DNA of 64,000 nt from JBEKTY01 sp049515555 (lineage in GTDB: Bacteria; Planctomycetota; Planctomycetia; Pirellulales; Thermoguttaceae), in the NCBI GenBank assembly GCA_049515555.1, contig JBEKTY010000029.1, positions 8,943-72,942 of the forward strand, written 5' to 3'. This document shows positions 9,155 through 18,100 of this stretch, one piece after another (position 1 is the first letter of the stretch; each line of letters begins with the position of its first letter). Below the pieces are notes generated by a model. That model did not search any database, had not been told where the DNA came from, and saw only the letters and a list, made by a program, of their open reading frames with translations. The translations under genes and the position numbers were made by a program.

Positions 9155-9453
9155 TTCCTTAAGGCCTATGCCGTCGTGAGGTCGCGCCGCGGATCGTCGC
9201 GTCAACACGCCCGAACGACGAGGCCGCGGTCCCACGAACCCAACCCTCTTGCGGCAGTCCCAACAAATCACCGTATTTCGAGGCGCCTCGCGCCCCCCTT
9301 CCCTCAGTCCCTGCCTGCAAGCGTTCGACTTTCCGAAACGCTATGGTACTATGCGTCTGTGCCCCAGCCTCCCGACCGTTGCGGCCGGCAAGAACAGGCG
9401 AACCGGGGACCGGTTATTGATGCCGTGGTTGGGTAACCGTTGACGGCATGGAA

Positions 9454-9532
9454 TGTAGCAGGCACACGCCGTGTGCCGTTCGCTGAAGCGGAGGAGGTGG
9501 GGCGGACGGCACACGGCGTGGGGGCTGCTACA
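9454..9532. repeat. Inverted repeat, ACACGCCGTGTG family
   Basis: Arms of about 26 bases (9454-9479 and 9506-9532) are reverse complements apart from one or two mismatches, around a 26-base loop. Each arm contains the smaller palindrome GGCACACGCCGTGTGCC. A single arm of the same family occurs at 15003-15028. It sits just past the stop of the GH116-like gene and may end or protect that transcript. Confidence 0.75.
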
Positions 9533-9540
9533 TAAGTACC

Positions 9541-12500
9541 TCACCCGTCCAAAACAATCTCCAACCGCTCGCCGGCTTGCAGCAGCAACTCGTCGGCCAG
9601 GGTGATTTCGGCTCGGCCGGGCTTGGCGGTGAGCGTGGCCGGCAGGGGCTTGCCGTTTAGCGATAGCGTGGCCTTGGCGGGGCGCAGGCTGTCGGGCGTG
9701 GCGAAGGCCAGCGTTCGCAGGCGGAGGCGGCCCGCGGCCAGGGTCAGCGAATGTCGCTGGGCCTGCCCGCTGCGCTTTTGCGTGAACGTGCCCCAGCCCT
9801 CGGCGGTGGTGAAGGCCGCGCGGAAATCATCGGGCGTTAGCCGCGGGGCGAAGCCCAGGTGGCCCTTCGGCCCGTGGTACTCGTAGCCGCAGGCGGCCAG
9901 GAACACGCCGTAGCTGGCCATGGCCCGGGCGTAGTGGTCGCCGCATTCGACCTCGTTCCAGGGATTGCGCCGCGAGGGGTGGTAGCGGTCGTGGATGGCG
10001 CGGCACACGGCCAGGCCCTCCTCGAGCATGCCTTCCCAGATCATGTGACCGGCCGCCTGGTACTCGAAGCCGGTCATGCACTCGTTGAAATAGTAATCGT
10101 AGCCCTGCTGCACGCGGGCCTTTTCGCCGTGGGGCCATGTACACATCAGCAGGCCGCCCTCGCCCGGCATGGCGTACCAGCGGCCCGGCCGATGGGCCTG
10201 GCGGTAGGGGCCCACGTCGGGCGTGAAATTGTACTTCCACAAGGAAGCCAGGGCCTGCCGGGCGTGCTCTTCCGGCAGGATGCGGCCCAGGCCCACCTGG
10301 AAGGCCCAGCTCTGGCCGAACGCCTGGTCGATCTCGCAGCCGTCGTGCGAGCCCACGCTCTTCAGATGGGCCTTATCGGCAACGTGGTAGTAATATTCGC
10401 CGTTGAACAATTCGCGATCGAGGCTCTTGGCGCCGCGCTGGAAGATATCGGCCGTTTGGCGGGCGAAATCCGCATCGCCCACTTCGCGGGCCATTTCTTC
10501 GCACGCCCGCAGGGCTGCCAGGTACAAGGAGCTGAGCCAGGCCACCTTGCCGAACCAGGGCTGATCGAGCGTGTTGTGCTGCGGGCCTTCGACGAGCCCC
10601 GCGCCGCGGTCGAGCTTTACGAGGCACTGCATGGCCAGCTTGATCTTCGGCCAGAGTTCCTTTAGCATAGCGCCGTCGGCCGACATCTGGTGCTCGCGGT
10701 AGGCGCGGAGGATGCAGCCCGCCTGGCCGTCGACGGCCAGCCCGGCCCCCTCGCCGCGATGGTTGATGATGCCGGTCGTCGGGTCTTGGGCCAGGCCGAA
10801 GTCGGTGCGGCGGCGCAGATCGCGCTCCAGCTCGGGGAACAGCCGGGCCACGGCGTGGGCGTAGTGCCACACGTGGGTGCAGGTGCCGTCGCAGCAGCCC
10901 ACGCCCTCCCAGCCGTAGAAGCGGCCCGTGCGGAAGCGGTGGCAGGTCGAGGTGGCCAGGATCGAAGTGTTCAGAAACGTGCGATCGAGGAACCAGTAGG
11001 GGAGCGTGGAATCGTACCACGTATCGTGCCACAGCCGCGTCTGGCCGGCCAGGCGCTCGAAATGCCGGGCCACGTAGTCGGCCACGGCGCCGGCCGAGCT
11101 GAATCGCGTAGCATAGTACCGGCCGCCGTCCTTCAGCGCCAGGTTGGGGAAGTGCCAGCTCACCAGGAAGGTGATCTTCTCGGTTTGGCCCGGCTGGAGC
11201 GATAGCCGGCGGCGGATGGCCCCCAGCAGTTTTTCGGAGAGCGGCTTTTCGGCTTGCGGTTCTTCGGTCTGCGGTTTTTCGCCCAGCGGCTTGGGGACTG
11301 GCTCATTTTTCGGCCCCCGGCTTAAGGGGACAGTCCCATTTTCGTCGGACGAAAATCGGGACAGTCCCCGGGCCGAAAAATGTGCCTGTCCCCTTTCCTC
11401 GTCGGCCGAGAAGACCGCCTCCGGCAGGCGTCCCGCCGGCACCGCGGCGAGGGCCTGGTCGGTGTCGCGGGGTTCCAGCAGGGCCAGGACCATCGTGCCG
11501 AAGTCGGGCCGGTCGGCCAGCCGCGTGCCGCCCCGCCGCGGCTTGTCACGCATCTCGATCTGGTCGATGTCGATGTGTCCCCAGCCGCCGGTGTGGTTGT
11601 CGACGATCTCGATCCGCGCCGTCCGGCCTTCGAGCTGATCGACGTGCCAGGAGTCCCACTCCATGGCGTCGCTGTCCTTGCCGGTGCTGGAGCGGACCAC
11701 CTTGCCGTCGACCAGCAGGTTGATGCAGGTCTCCTGCGGATGATTCCCGCCGCCGATCAGAAAGCAAATGAATCGCCGCTGGATGGTGAACGTCGGCGAG
11801 GTGAGTTTTCCCGTAGGTGCGTCGCTGCCGGGGTAGCTGTTCACCAGCCCCTTGCCGAGGAAGCCTTTGAGGTGCTGGCCGGCGTTGGCCGGGCCGTGCG
11901 CGGGCCCGCGGCCGAAGGCCTGGCCCTCGACGGTCCAATCGCCGTACGTCTCGCCCTCGAAATCAGCCAGCACGATCGTCTTTCGCTCCTGGGACGTGGC
12001 CGGCTCGGGGCGCGACTCGGCGCTGCACTCCACCGCCAGCCGGTCTGCCGTGCGGAGCACACGGTTCTTCCGGACGCCGTCCAGGCCGGCCGCCGCCTGA
12101 CGGCCGATCACGTTCTCCAGCCAACCGGCCATCTCGGCCTCGACCGCCGCGCTGCCGGTGTTCTTCACGGTGAATTGCAGAATTGTCGCCGGGAGGCTGG
12201 AACTGTCGGCGTCCAGGGGAATGAAGGGCGAGAAGGCCTCCAGCCGGACGGCCACCGGGCAGTCCGGGTCGCGATATTCGACGTAGCCGATAGGGTACTC
12301 GCCGCGGAAGCTGACGGCCGGGAAGCCCCTTGTGTCCAGCGTGCGCACGCGCGTCTGGCCGTCGGCGGTCAGGCGGAGGGCGAACCCTTGTTCCAGCGGG
12401 AAATCGGGCTGCGGCGGGTGGGCATAATTGCCGTCGCCGGTGTGCATCTCCTGGTTGAAGATGTCCCAGTGCCACAGCTTGCCGTCGCCGCCCAGGTAGA

Positions 12501-12813
12501 GCTGGCCGGCGCAGATGCCGCCCACCGGCATGCCGATCTTCTCCATCTCCTTGCCGCTATAGACGGCCGGCGTGCCGCGTGCGAAGAGCGCGCGCACCCA
12601 GTCGGGTCGGAGCTTTTTATCGGCCGGCACGAGCCGCTCGAAATCGGCCGTCTCGAGCGGGCCGGCCATACTGCCCACCGGGCCCGCGGCGGCCATGGCC
12701 GCGCCCAGGCCCACCACCTTCAGGAACGCCCGCCGGCTCGGTCCGCCGCCGCAGTTGCAGGAATTGGGAACACAATTGCCGGCCGCATCGGGGTTGTTCC
12801 GCGTGGGGTCCAT
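9541..12813 (-). CDS. Tat-exported GH116-like glycosidase
   Basis: 1090-aa protein. A twin-arginine signal lies at residues 28-45 (PSRRAFLKVVGLGAAMAAA). The mature part follows GH116 (non-lysosomal glucosylceramidase/beta-glucosidase): an N-terminal beta-domain with GMPVGGICAGQLYLGGDGKLWHWD and a C-terminal alpha-barrel with GWEGVGCCDGTCTHVWHYAHA and GCEIDQAFGQSWA. Glu636 (GWEG) and Asp829 (CEIDQAFGQ) fall where the family nucleophile and acid/base are expected; the Glu assignment is less sure. At about residues 275-420 a beta-sandwich insertion (FEGETYGDWTVEG to HIDIDQIEMRD) resembles domains attached to other glycosidases. Around 475-530 a low-complexity linker is encoded by an inserted palindrome (11326-11369). 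The likely role is cleavage of beta-glucosides or related glycans outside the cytoplasm. The leader carries an octamer repeat tract. The gene converges on the signalling operon. Confidence 0.8.
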   Translation of the reverse strand: MDPTRNNPDAAGNCVPNSCNCGGGPSRRAFLKVVGLGAAMAAAGPVGSMAGPLETADFERLVPADKKLRPDWVRALFARGTPAVYSGKEMEKIGMPVGGICAGQLYLGGDGKLWHWDIFNQEMHTGDGNYAHPPQPDFPLEQGFALRLTADGQTRVRTLDTRGFPAVSFRGEYPIGYVEYRDPDCPVAVRLEAFSPFIPLDADSSSLPATILQFTVKNTGSAAVEAEMAGWLENVIGRQAAAGLDGVRKNRVLRTADRLAVECSAESRPEPATSQERKTIVLADFEGETYGDWTVEGQAFGRGPAHGPANAGQHLKGFLGKGLVNSYPGSDAPTGKLTSPTFTIQRRFICFLIGGGNHPQETCINLLVDGKVVRSSTGKDSDAMEWDSWHVDQLEGRTARIEIVDNHTGGWGHIDIDQIEMRDKPRRGGTRLADRPDFGTMVLALLEPRDTDQALAAVPAGRLPEAVFSADEERGQAHFSARGLSRFSSDENGTVPLSRGPKNEPVPKPLGEKPQTEEPQAEKPLSEKLLGAIRRRLSLQPGQTEKITFLVSWHFPNLALKDGGRYYATRFSSAGAVADYVARHFERLAGQTRLWHDTWYDSTLPYWFLDRTFLNTSILATSTCHRFRTGRFYGWEGVGCCDGTCTHVWHYAHAVARLFPELERDLRRRTDFGLAQDPTTGIINHRGEGAGLAVDGQAGCILRAYREHQMSADGAMLKELWPKIKLAMQCLVKLDRGAGLVEGPQHNTLDQPWFGKVAWLSSLYLAALRACEEMAREVGDADFARQTADIFQRGAKSLDRELFNGEYYYHVADKAHLKSVGSHDGCEIDQAFGQSWAFQVGLGRILPEEHARQALASLWKYNFTPDVGPYRQAHRPGRWYAMPGEGGLLMCTWPHGEKARVQQGYDYYFNECMTGFEYQAAGHMIWEGMLEEGLAVCRAIHDRYHPSRRNPWNEVECGDHYARAMASYGVFLAACGYEYHGPKGHLGFAPRLTPDDFRAAFTTAEGWGTFTQKRSGQAQRHSLTLAAGRLRLRTLAFATPDSLRPAKATLSLNGKPLPATLTAKPGRAEITLADELLLQAGERLEIVLDG
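11326..11369. repeat. 44-bp GGGGACAGTCCC palindrome inside a gene
   Basis: A 44-base near-perfect palindrome (GGGGACAGTCCC ... GGGACAGTCCCC around ATTTTCGTCGGACGAAAAT) lies inside the GH116-like coding frame and is translated without a stop. The same element, differing by one base, lies intergenically at 52360-52403 in the opposite orientation. Flanking bases 11370-11396 look like a further part of such an element. Confidence 0.85.
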
Positions 12814-12833
12814 AGGGGGCGTCTCCGGGCGGT

Positions 12834-12950
12834 GGGGATTTGGGGATTTGGGGATTTGGGGATTTGGGGATTTAGGGATTTGGGGATTTAGGGATTTGGG
12901 GATTTAGGGATTTGGGGATTTAGGGATTTAGGGATTTAGGGATTTAGGGA
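12834..12950. repeat. GGATTTGG/GGATTTAG octamer tandem tract
   Basis: About fourteen tandem copies of an 8-base unit, GGATTTGG or GGATTTAG, running into the leader of the GH116-like gene 20 bases from its start. In mRNA sense it reads AAATCCCC/AAATCCCT. The G-rich strand has GGGG tracts spaced by ATTT and could fold as a G-quadruplex. A shorter tract in the same orientation relative to its gene precedes nifU (47036-47067). Confidence 0.85.
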
Positions 12951-13073
12951 CCGGGGCGTGTGCGCACGGCTGGTGGATATGAATGCCCGTCAGCCTGCTA
13001 TTGTCGCCCCGCGGAGTGGCGGCCGCAAGACTAGGGATTGTAAGACAATAACCTATTCAGATTGCACCAAGCG

Positions 13074-13148
13074 TGGCACGTCCCTGAACGCAGCGAAGGG
13101 CATGGCGGGGCCGCAAATCACCCCCTTCGTTACGCTCAGGGCGTGCCA
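13074..13148. repeat. Inverted repeat, TGGCACGCCCTGAGCG family
   Basis: Arms of about 26 bases at 13074-13100 and 13123-13148 are near reverse complements (TGGCACGTCCCTGAACG against CGCTCAGGGCGTGCCA). One arm of the same family recurs at about 53856-53880 after the enolase-superfamily gene. No coding role. Confidence 0.65.
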
Positions 13149-13556
13149 CCCAATTGGTGAACACTGCGCACCACCGATTGCTCGCCCCGAGGACCGGCCT
13201 CTTGCCCGCCCACGGTCAAATTACCAGATGTCCAGCGGCGGCGGTGGGGCCGGGTAGGCGCCGTCTATTTTGACAAAACCCTTGAGCCAGCCCATTTTTT
13301 GAACCAATTTAATCGAACGGGCGTATGCACAGGGGGTGGACGGCCAGGGCAACGTTCACCGCGGCCTTTCAGTGCATCTTTTCATCGCACGTTCTTGCGG
13401 ATCACCGGCCTGGCGGGTTGGCGCCAGGCCGAATTTCGGATTGGCCCGGCATGGCCTGGGGGCCTGCCCGCGCCAATAATGTCACTGGAGGCAGACAATT
13501 TTCCGCCGCGCCTGGGGACATGGCCTGCGGAAACGCAACGGAGCGAGGAGGCAGTG

Positions 13557-15002
13557 ATGGATCAGTATGAGCCGGGCTCAATACGCACGTACCTGATGCA
13601 GATGGGCGAGATCCCTCTGCTCACCGGGCGGGAGGAATTGGCGACCGCCCGCCGGATCGAGGCGGCGCGGCGCCGGCTGCGCCTTGGGCTGCTGCACAGC
13701 GATTACGTCTTGCAGGCGGCCCTGGGCACGTTTCAAGGCGTGCTCGAGGGCAAGGTGCGGTTGGATCAAGCCTTGGAGCCGCCCAGCGCCGGCTCGGCCA
13801 AGCAAGGCCGCCAGATGCAACTGCTGGCCACGAATGCCCGGACTTTGCGGCAGTTGCTGCGGCGGAATCGGAAGGAGTTTGCCACGCTGGTGGTCGGCGG
13901 GAAGACGGTGCACCTCCGCCGGCAGGCCCGGCGGCGACTGGCCACGCGTCGCCTGCGGGCGGCCCGACTGGTCGAGGAAATGGGCCTCCGCTGGCCCCGG
14001 CTGGCAACGAGCCTGACGGCGCTGGAGGCGATCGGCCGGCGGATGCAGGCGGCCATGCTGCGGCGGCAGCAGAATCGGGGCGTGGCCGGCCAGGAACAAG
14101 TCGCGGCCGAGGCCCGTCGCGAGGTCCGCCAACTCCAGCGGCTTACGCTCCAGACGCACGCCGGCCTGGCCCGACGCCTGATGCGAATCGCCGCCCTGCG
14201 CAGGGAGCACGAGGCGGCCCGGCGGGACCTCGTGGCCGGCAACCTCCGCCTGGTCGTCTCCATCGCCAAACGCTATCGCAACCGCGGCCTGAGCTTCCTC
14301 GATCTGATCCAGGAGGGCAATACGGGCCTGATGCGGGCGGTGGACAAGTTCGAGTCCTGCCGCGGATTCCGCTTCTCGACCTACGCCACCTGGTGGATCC
14401 GCCAGGCCATCAGCCGGGCCATCGCCGACCAGAGCCGCACCATTCGCGTGCCCGTCCACATGATCGAAAAGATGGGCAGGGTCCGCGACGTCTCGCGGGG
14501 ACTGGTGCACCATCAGGGCCGCCAGCCCACCGTGGAAGAAATGGCCCACGAAAGCGGCCTGTCGATGGACGACACGCAGCGGGCCCTGAAGATGAGCCGC
14601 CAGCCCCTGTCGCTCGATCAGCCCGTCGGCTACCAGGAGGAGAACTTCCTGGGCGACCTGGTCTACGATCATCGCGAGGAAGACCCCCTGGCGGGCATGA
14701 ACATGGCCATGCTGCGGACGCGGATCGCCGACGTGCTGCTGACCCTGGACTACCGCGAGCGGGAGATCTTGCGCTTGCGTTACGGGCTGACCGACGGCTT
14801 CGCCTACACGCTGCAAGAGATCGGGCGGATCTTCTCCGTCACCCGCGAGCGGGTCCGCCAGATCGAGAGCGAGGCCATTCGCAAGCTCCAGCATCCCGGC
14901 CCCTCGCGAAAACTGGCCGGGTTCGTGGATCGCGTCCGCCTGCCGCTGCGCGCCATCGACATGCCCACGCCCTCCGGCGGGGCCGCCCTGGGCAGCGCCT
15001 AA
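13557..15002 (+). CDS. RpoD/SigA-like sigma-70 factor
   Basis: 481-aa RNA polymerase sigma factor. Region 1.2 is at the N-terminus (SIRTYLMQMGEIPLLTGREEL), followed by a long Arg/Gln-rich helical stretch (about 40-215) before region 2. Region 2 is clear: NLRLVVSIAKRYRNRGLSFLDLIQEGN, then FRFSTYATWWIRQAISRAI for the -10 contact and promoter melting. Regions 3 (TIRVPVHMIEKM) and 4 (LQEIGRIFSVTRERVRQIESEA, the -35 helix-turn-helix) are complete. The start ATG 13557 is chosen because GAGGAG lies six bases upstream and region 1.2 follows directly; the frame stays open further upstream without conserved sequence. The intact region 1.2 and 4 motifs place it in group 1/2, not ECF. Whether it is the housekeeping or an alternative RpoD-type factor cannot be told. 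Confidence 0.88.
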   Translation: MDQYEPGSIRTYLMQMGEIPLLTGREELATARRIEAARRRLRLGLLHSDYVLQAALGTFQGVLEGKVRLDQALEPPSAGSAKQGRQMQLLATNARTLRQLLRRNRKEFATLVVGGKTVHLRRQARRRLATRRLRAARLVEEMGLRWPRLATSLTALEAIGRRMQAAMLRRQQNRGVAGQEQVAAEARREVRQLQRLTLQTHAGLARRLMRIAALRREHEAARRDLVAGNLRLVVSIAKRYRNRGLSFLDLIQEGNTGLMRAVDKFESCRGFRFSTYATWWIRQAISRAIADQSRTIRVPVHMIEKMGRVRDVSRGLVHHQGRQPTVEEMAHESGLSMDDTQRALKMSRQPLSLDQPVGYQEENFLGDLVYDHREEDPLAGMNMAMLRTRIADVLLTLDYREREILRLRYGLTDGFAYTLQEIGRIFSVTRERVRQIESEAIRKLQHPGPSRKLAGFVDRVRLPLRAIDMPTPSGGAALGSA

Positions 15003-15028
15003 TGTATCAGGCACACTCCGTGTGCCGT
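15003..15028. repeat. Single arm of ACACGCCGTGTG repeat family
   Basis: Matches the arm of the 9454-9532 inverted repeat, with the inner palindrome GGCACACTCCGTGTGCC. It starts immediately at the sigma-factor stop codon. Confidence 0.55.
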
Positions 15029-15062
15029 CCCCTATCCGTTGTCCCGCCTCAGGCGTCGGATG

Positions 15063-15083
15063 GCACTGGCATCTTGCCAGTGC
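15063..15083. terminator. Hairpin between convergent genes
   Basis: GCACTGGCA and TGCCAGTGC form a perfect 9-bp stem with a 3-base loop in the 125-base space between the convergent sigma-factor and kinase genes. It could serve as a bidirectional terminator. It has no strong T tract on either side. Confidence 0.4.
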
Positions 15084-15127
15084 TCGCACCGGCCGTTGCG
15101 CTCGGTGTCGCTGCTCTCCGGGATGGG

Positions 15128-18100
15128 CTACTTGTTGAACTCCCCGGCGTCGTACTTCTTCCAGAACTCAGCGGGCGGGAACTCCTCCTTGGCTCCGTAC
15201 CCAGTAGCGACAATCTTGAGGCTCTTCATCTGCCGGATTACGTCCAGCCCCTTCGTGATATTCTTGGGAGTGAAAGCAATCCTAGTCAGATTCATCCCTT
15301 CCAGCGGCGACAGGTCGCATACCGGCGTTTGGTTGACGTCTAAATGGTCGAGTTTCATTCCCTTGAGCGGCGAAAGGTCGGATACCCGTGTCCCGAGCAA
15401 GTACAAGGCCTTGATAGACATCCCCTGAAGTGGTGACAAGTCGGCAACGTTCGTGTAGTGGCACTTCAGGGCTTTCAGAGGCATCCCTTTCAGCGGTGAT
15501 AGATCGGATACTTGCGTTTCGTAGAGTTCCAGACTCGCCAGAGGCATCCCTTTCAACGGCGACAGGTCGGATACCGGCGTGCCGAAGCAAATCAGGCGCG
15601 TCAGAGGCATCCCCTGGAGCGGGGAAAGATCGGCAACGTGCGTGCCCTGGCAAAACAATTCCGTCAGAGGCAGGCCTTTGAGCGGCGATAGGTCGGAAAA
15701 CTTGCTCTTGCCACTAAACGGAGTACCACTACAGCATAGAGCCCTCAATCGTTCGAATGCCCGCACCGGTGAAATATCCGCCACGCTGTCCGTGAAAAAC
15801 CCGAACCCCGTCACCACACCATTCTCGATCCAGGGCGTCCCCTGTCCCCAACTACCCCTGACCTTCCCATCGAAGCCCGGATTGAGTTCCTGCAACTTCT
15901 TGACGACGGCCTCCACCTGCTTGTCGGCGGGCAGGGCGGCAACCCCCTTCATCCATTGCTGGAAGGCCGGGTCGTTGAACGCGGTGATCGGCTTGCGATC
16001 CGCAGAGACAGCCGCCGCGGCCGGCTTGCCGAACTCCCCGGCGTCGTACTTCTTCCAGAACTCAGCGGGCGGGAACGTTGCAGCACCGCTGATTCCGATG
16101 GTCTTGAGAGCCTTCATCTGACGGATTACGTCCAGTCCCTTGGTGATGTTTTTGGGAGTAAAACGAACCACGGTCAAGTTCATCCCTTTAAGCGGGGACA
16201 GGTCGGTTACCGCCGTATTTTCGCAATACAGATCCGTCAGAGGCATCCCCTCAAGTGGCGACAGGACGGACACTTGCGTATAGCCGCAACTCAGGTACTT
16301 CAGAGACATCCCTTTCAGCGGCGATAGGTCGGATACGTGCGTGTTGGAGCATTCCAGCAGGGCAAGAGGTAGCCCTTTCAGCGCCGATAGGTCGGATACT
16401 TGCGTGTTCCAACAAGTCAGTTGCGTCAACGGCATTCCTTTGAGCGGCGAAAGGTCGGATATGGGCATGTTGCCGCAAGAGAGGCGAGTCAGGGGCATCC
16501 CCTTGAGTAGCGACAGGTCAGAGAGCTGTGGACAGTCGATCCTCAAGGTTTCGAGTTTCATTCCTTTGAGTGGCGAAAAGTCGGATACCGGCGTGCCCCA
16601 GCAAATCAATTCCGTCAACGGCATCCCTTTCAGCGGCGAAAGATCGGATGCCTGTGTGTCGGAGAAGTCCAGGGCCGACAGCGGCATCCCTTTCAGCGGC
16701 GATAGGTCAGGTACGCGCGTGTAATTGCAATTAAGAGCCGTCAAACGCATCCCTTTCAGGGGCGACAGGTCCGCCAGCTTACCTTTGCCTGCCCCGCTGC
16801 CCTCACACAACAAACTCTTCAATCCGACCAATGCTCGCACCGGTGAAATGTCCGTCACGTCGTCCGTCCTAAACCCGAACCTTGTCACCACCCCATTCTC
16901 GATAAGGGGCGTGCCTTCCCCGTTAACGTCTGTAACCTTCCCATCGAAGCCCGGATTGAGTTCCTGCAACTTCTTGGCGACGGCCACCGCCTGCTTCTCG
17001 GCGGGCAGGGCGGCAACCTCCTTCATCCATTGCTGGAAGGCCGGGTCGTTGAAGGTGGTGATCGGCTTGCGCTCCGCAGGGACAGCCGCCGCGGCCGGCT
17101 TGCCGAACTCCCCGGCGTCGTACTTCTTCCAGAACTCAGCGGGCGGGAAGTTGTTCGCAAAATCGAGTCCGATGGTCTTGAGGCTTTTCATCTTCCGGAT
17201 TACGTCGAGCCCCTTGGTGATGTTCTTTGGCGTGAAAAGAATTATAGTCAAGTTCATTCCTTCAAGCGGCGAAACGTCGGATATCTGCGTGTAGCGGCAA
17301 TCCAGCACCGTCAGAGGCATCCCTCTCAGCGGCGACAGGTCAGATACGCGTGTGCCGCAGAAGTCCAGCTGCGTCAGCGGCATTCCTTTAAGCGGCGATA
17401 GGTCGGATACTTTACTGGAGGAGATACTGAGAAAATCCAGGGGCATCCCTTTCAGCGGCGACAGATCGGAAACCCCTGTCCCACCGAAATCCAGATACGC
17501 CAATGGCATCCCTTTGAGCGGTGATAGGTCGGACACCTGCGCGTTGTCGCAGCGCAGTTCCGTCAGCGGCATCCCTTTCAGCGGCGAGAGGTCGGATACT
17601 GGTGTGTAGCTGCAACAAAAAACCGCCAGAGGCATCCCTTTCAGCGGCGACAGATCGGACACCTGTGTGCCATAGAGGTTCAGTCGCGCCAGGGGCATCC
17701 CTTTGAGCGGCGATACGTCCGCCAGATCACTCTTAGCTTCTCGGCGGCACGCACACCCGAAACTCTTCAATCCCACCAATGCTCGCACGGGCGAAAGGTC
17801 CGTCACTTTCGGCGAGTCAGACCCAAACTGCGTCACCACACCGTTCTCAACCTTGGGCGATTCGTCAAAACGAAACCCCATGACCTTCCCGTCAAACCCC
17901 GGATTGAGTTCCTTCAACTTCCTGACGACGGCTTCCACCTGCTTCTCGGCGGGCAGGGCGGCAACCTCCTTCACCCATTTCTGGAAGGCGGGGTCGTTGA
18001 AGGTGGTGATCGGCTTGCCGAACTCCCCGGCGTCGTACCTCTTCCAGAACTCGTCGGGCGGGAACCGGTCCTTGCCTTCCCAGGTAAGCCCGATGGCCTT

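Larger units (their letters stand above)
9030..9540. other. Intergenic region with hairpins
   Basis: About 510 bases between the CsrA-receiver gene and the convergent GH116-like gene. It holds a terminator-like hairpin at 9130-9154 and a long inverted repeat at 9454-9532 (both listed). Several short frames cross it but none has a convincing start or recognisable product. Confidence 0.4.
12814..13556. other. Divergent leader region of GH116-like and sigma genes
   Basis: About 740 bases between two divergent genes. It contains an octamer repeat tract (12834-12950) and an inverted repeat (13074-13148), both listed, and the leader of the sigma gene. The frame upstream of the sigma start stays open from 13299, but its translation (residues before MDQYEPGS) looks non-protein-like, so it is left out. 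Confidence 0.45.

Noticed and set aside
12958..13257. 99-codon frame between the octamer tract and the sigma gene
   Set aside because: Begins at the end of the repeat, crosses an inverted repeat, and has no ribosome site or recognisable product.
13299..13556. N-terminal extension of the sigma factor
   Set aside because: The frame is open but shows no conserved sequence; GAGGAG and region 1.2 support ATG 13557.
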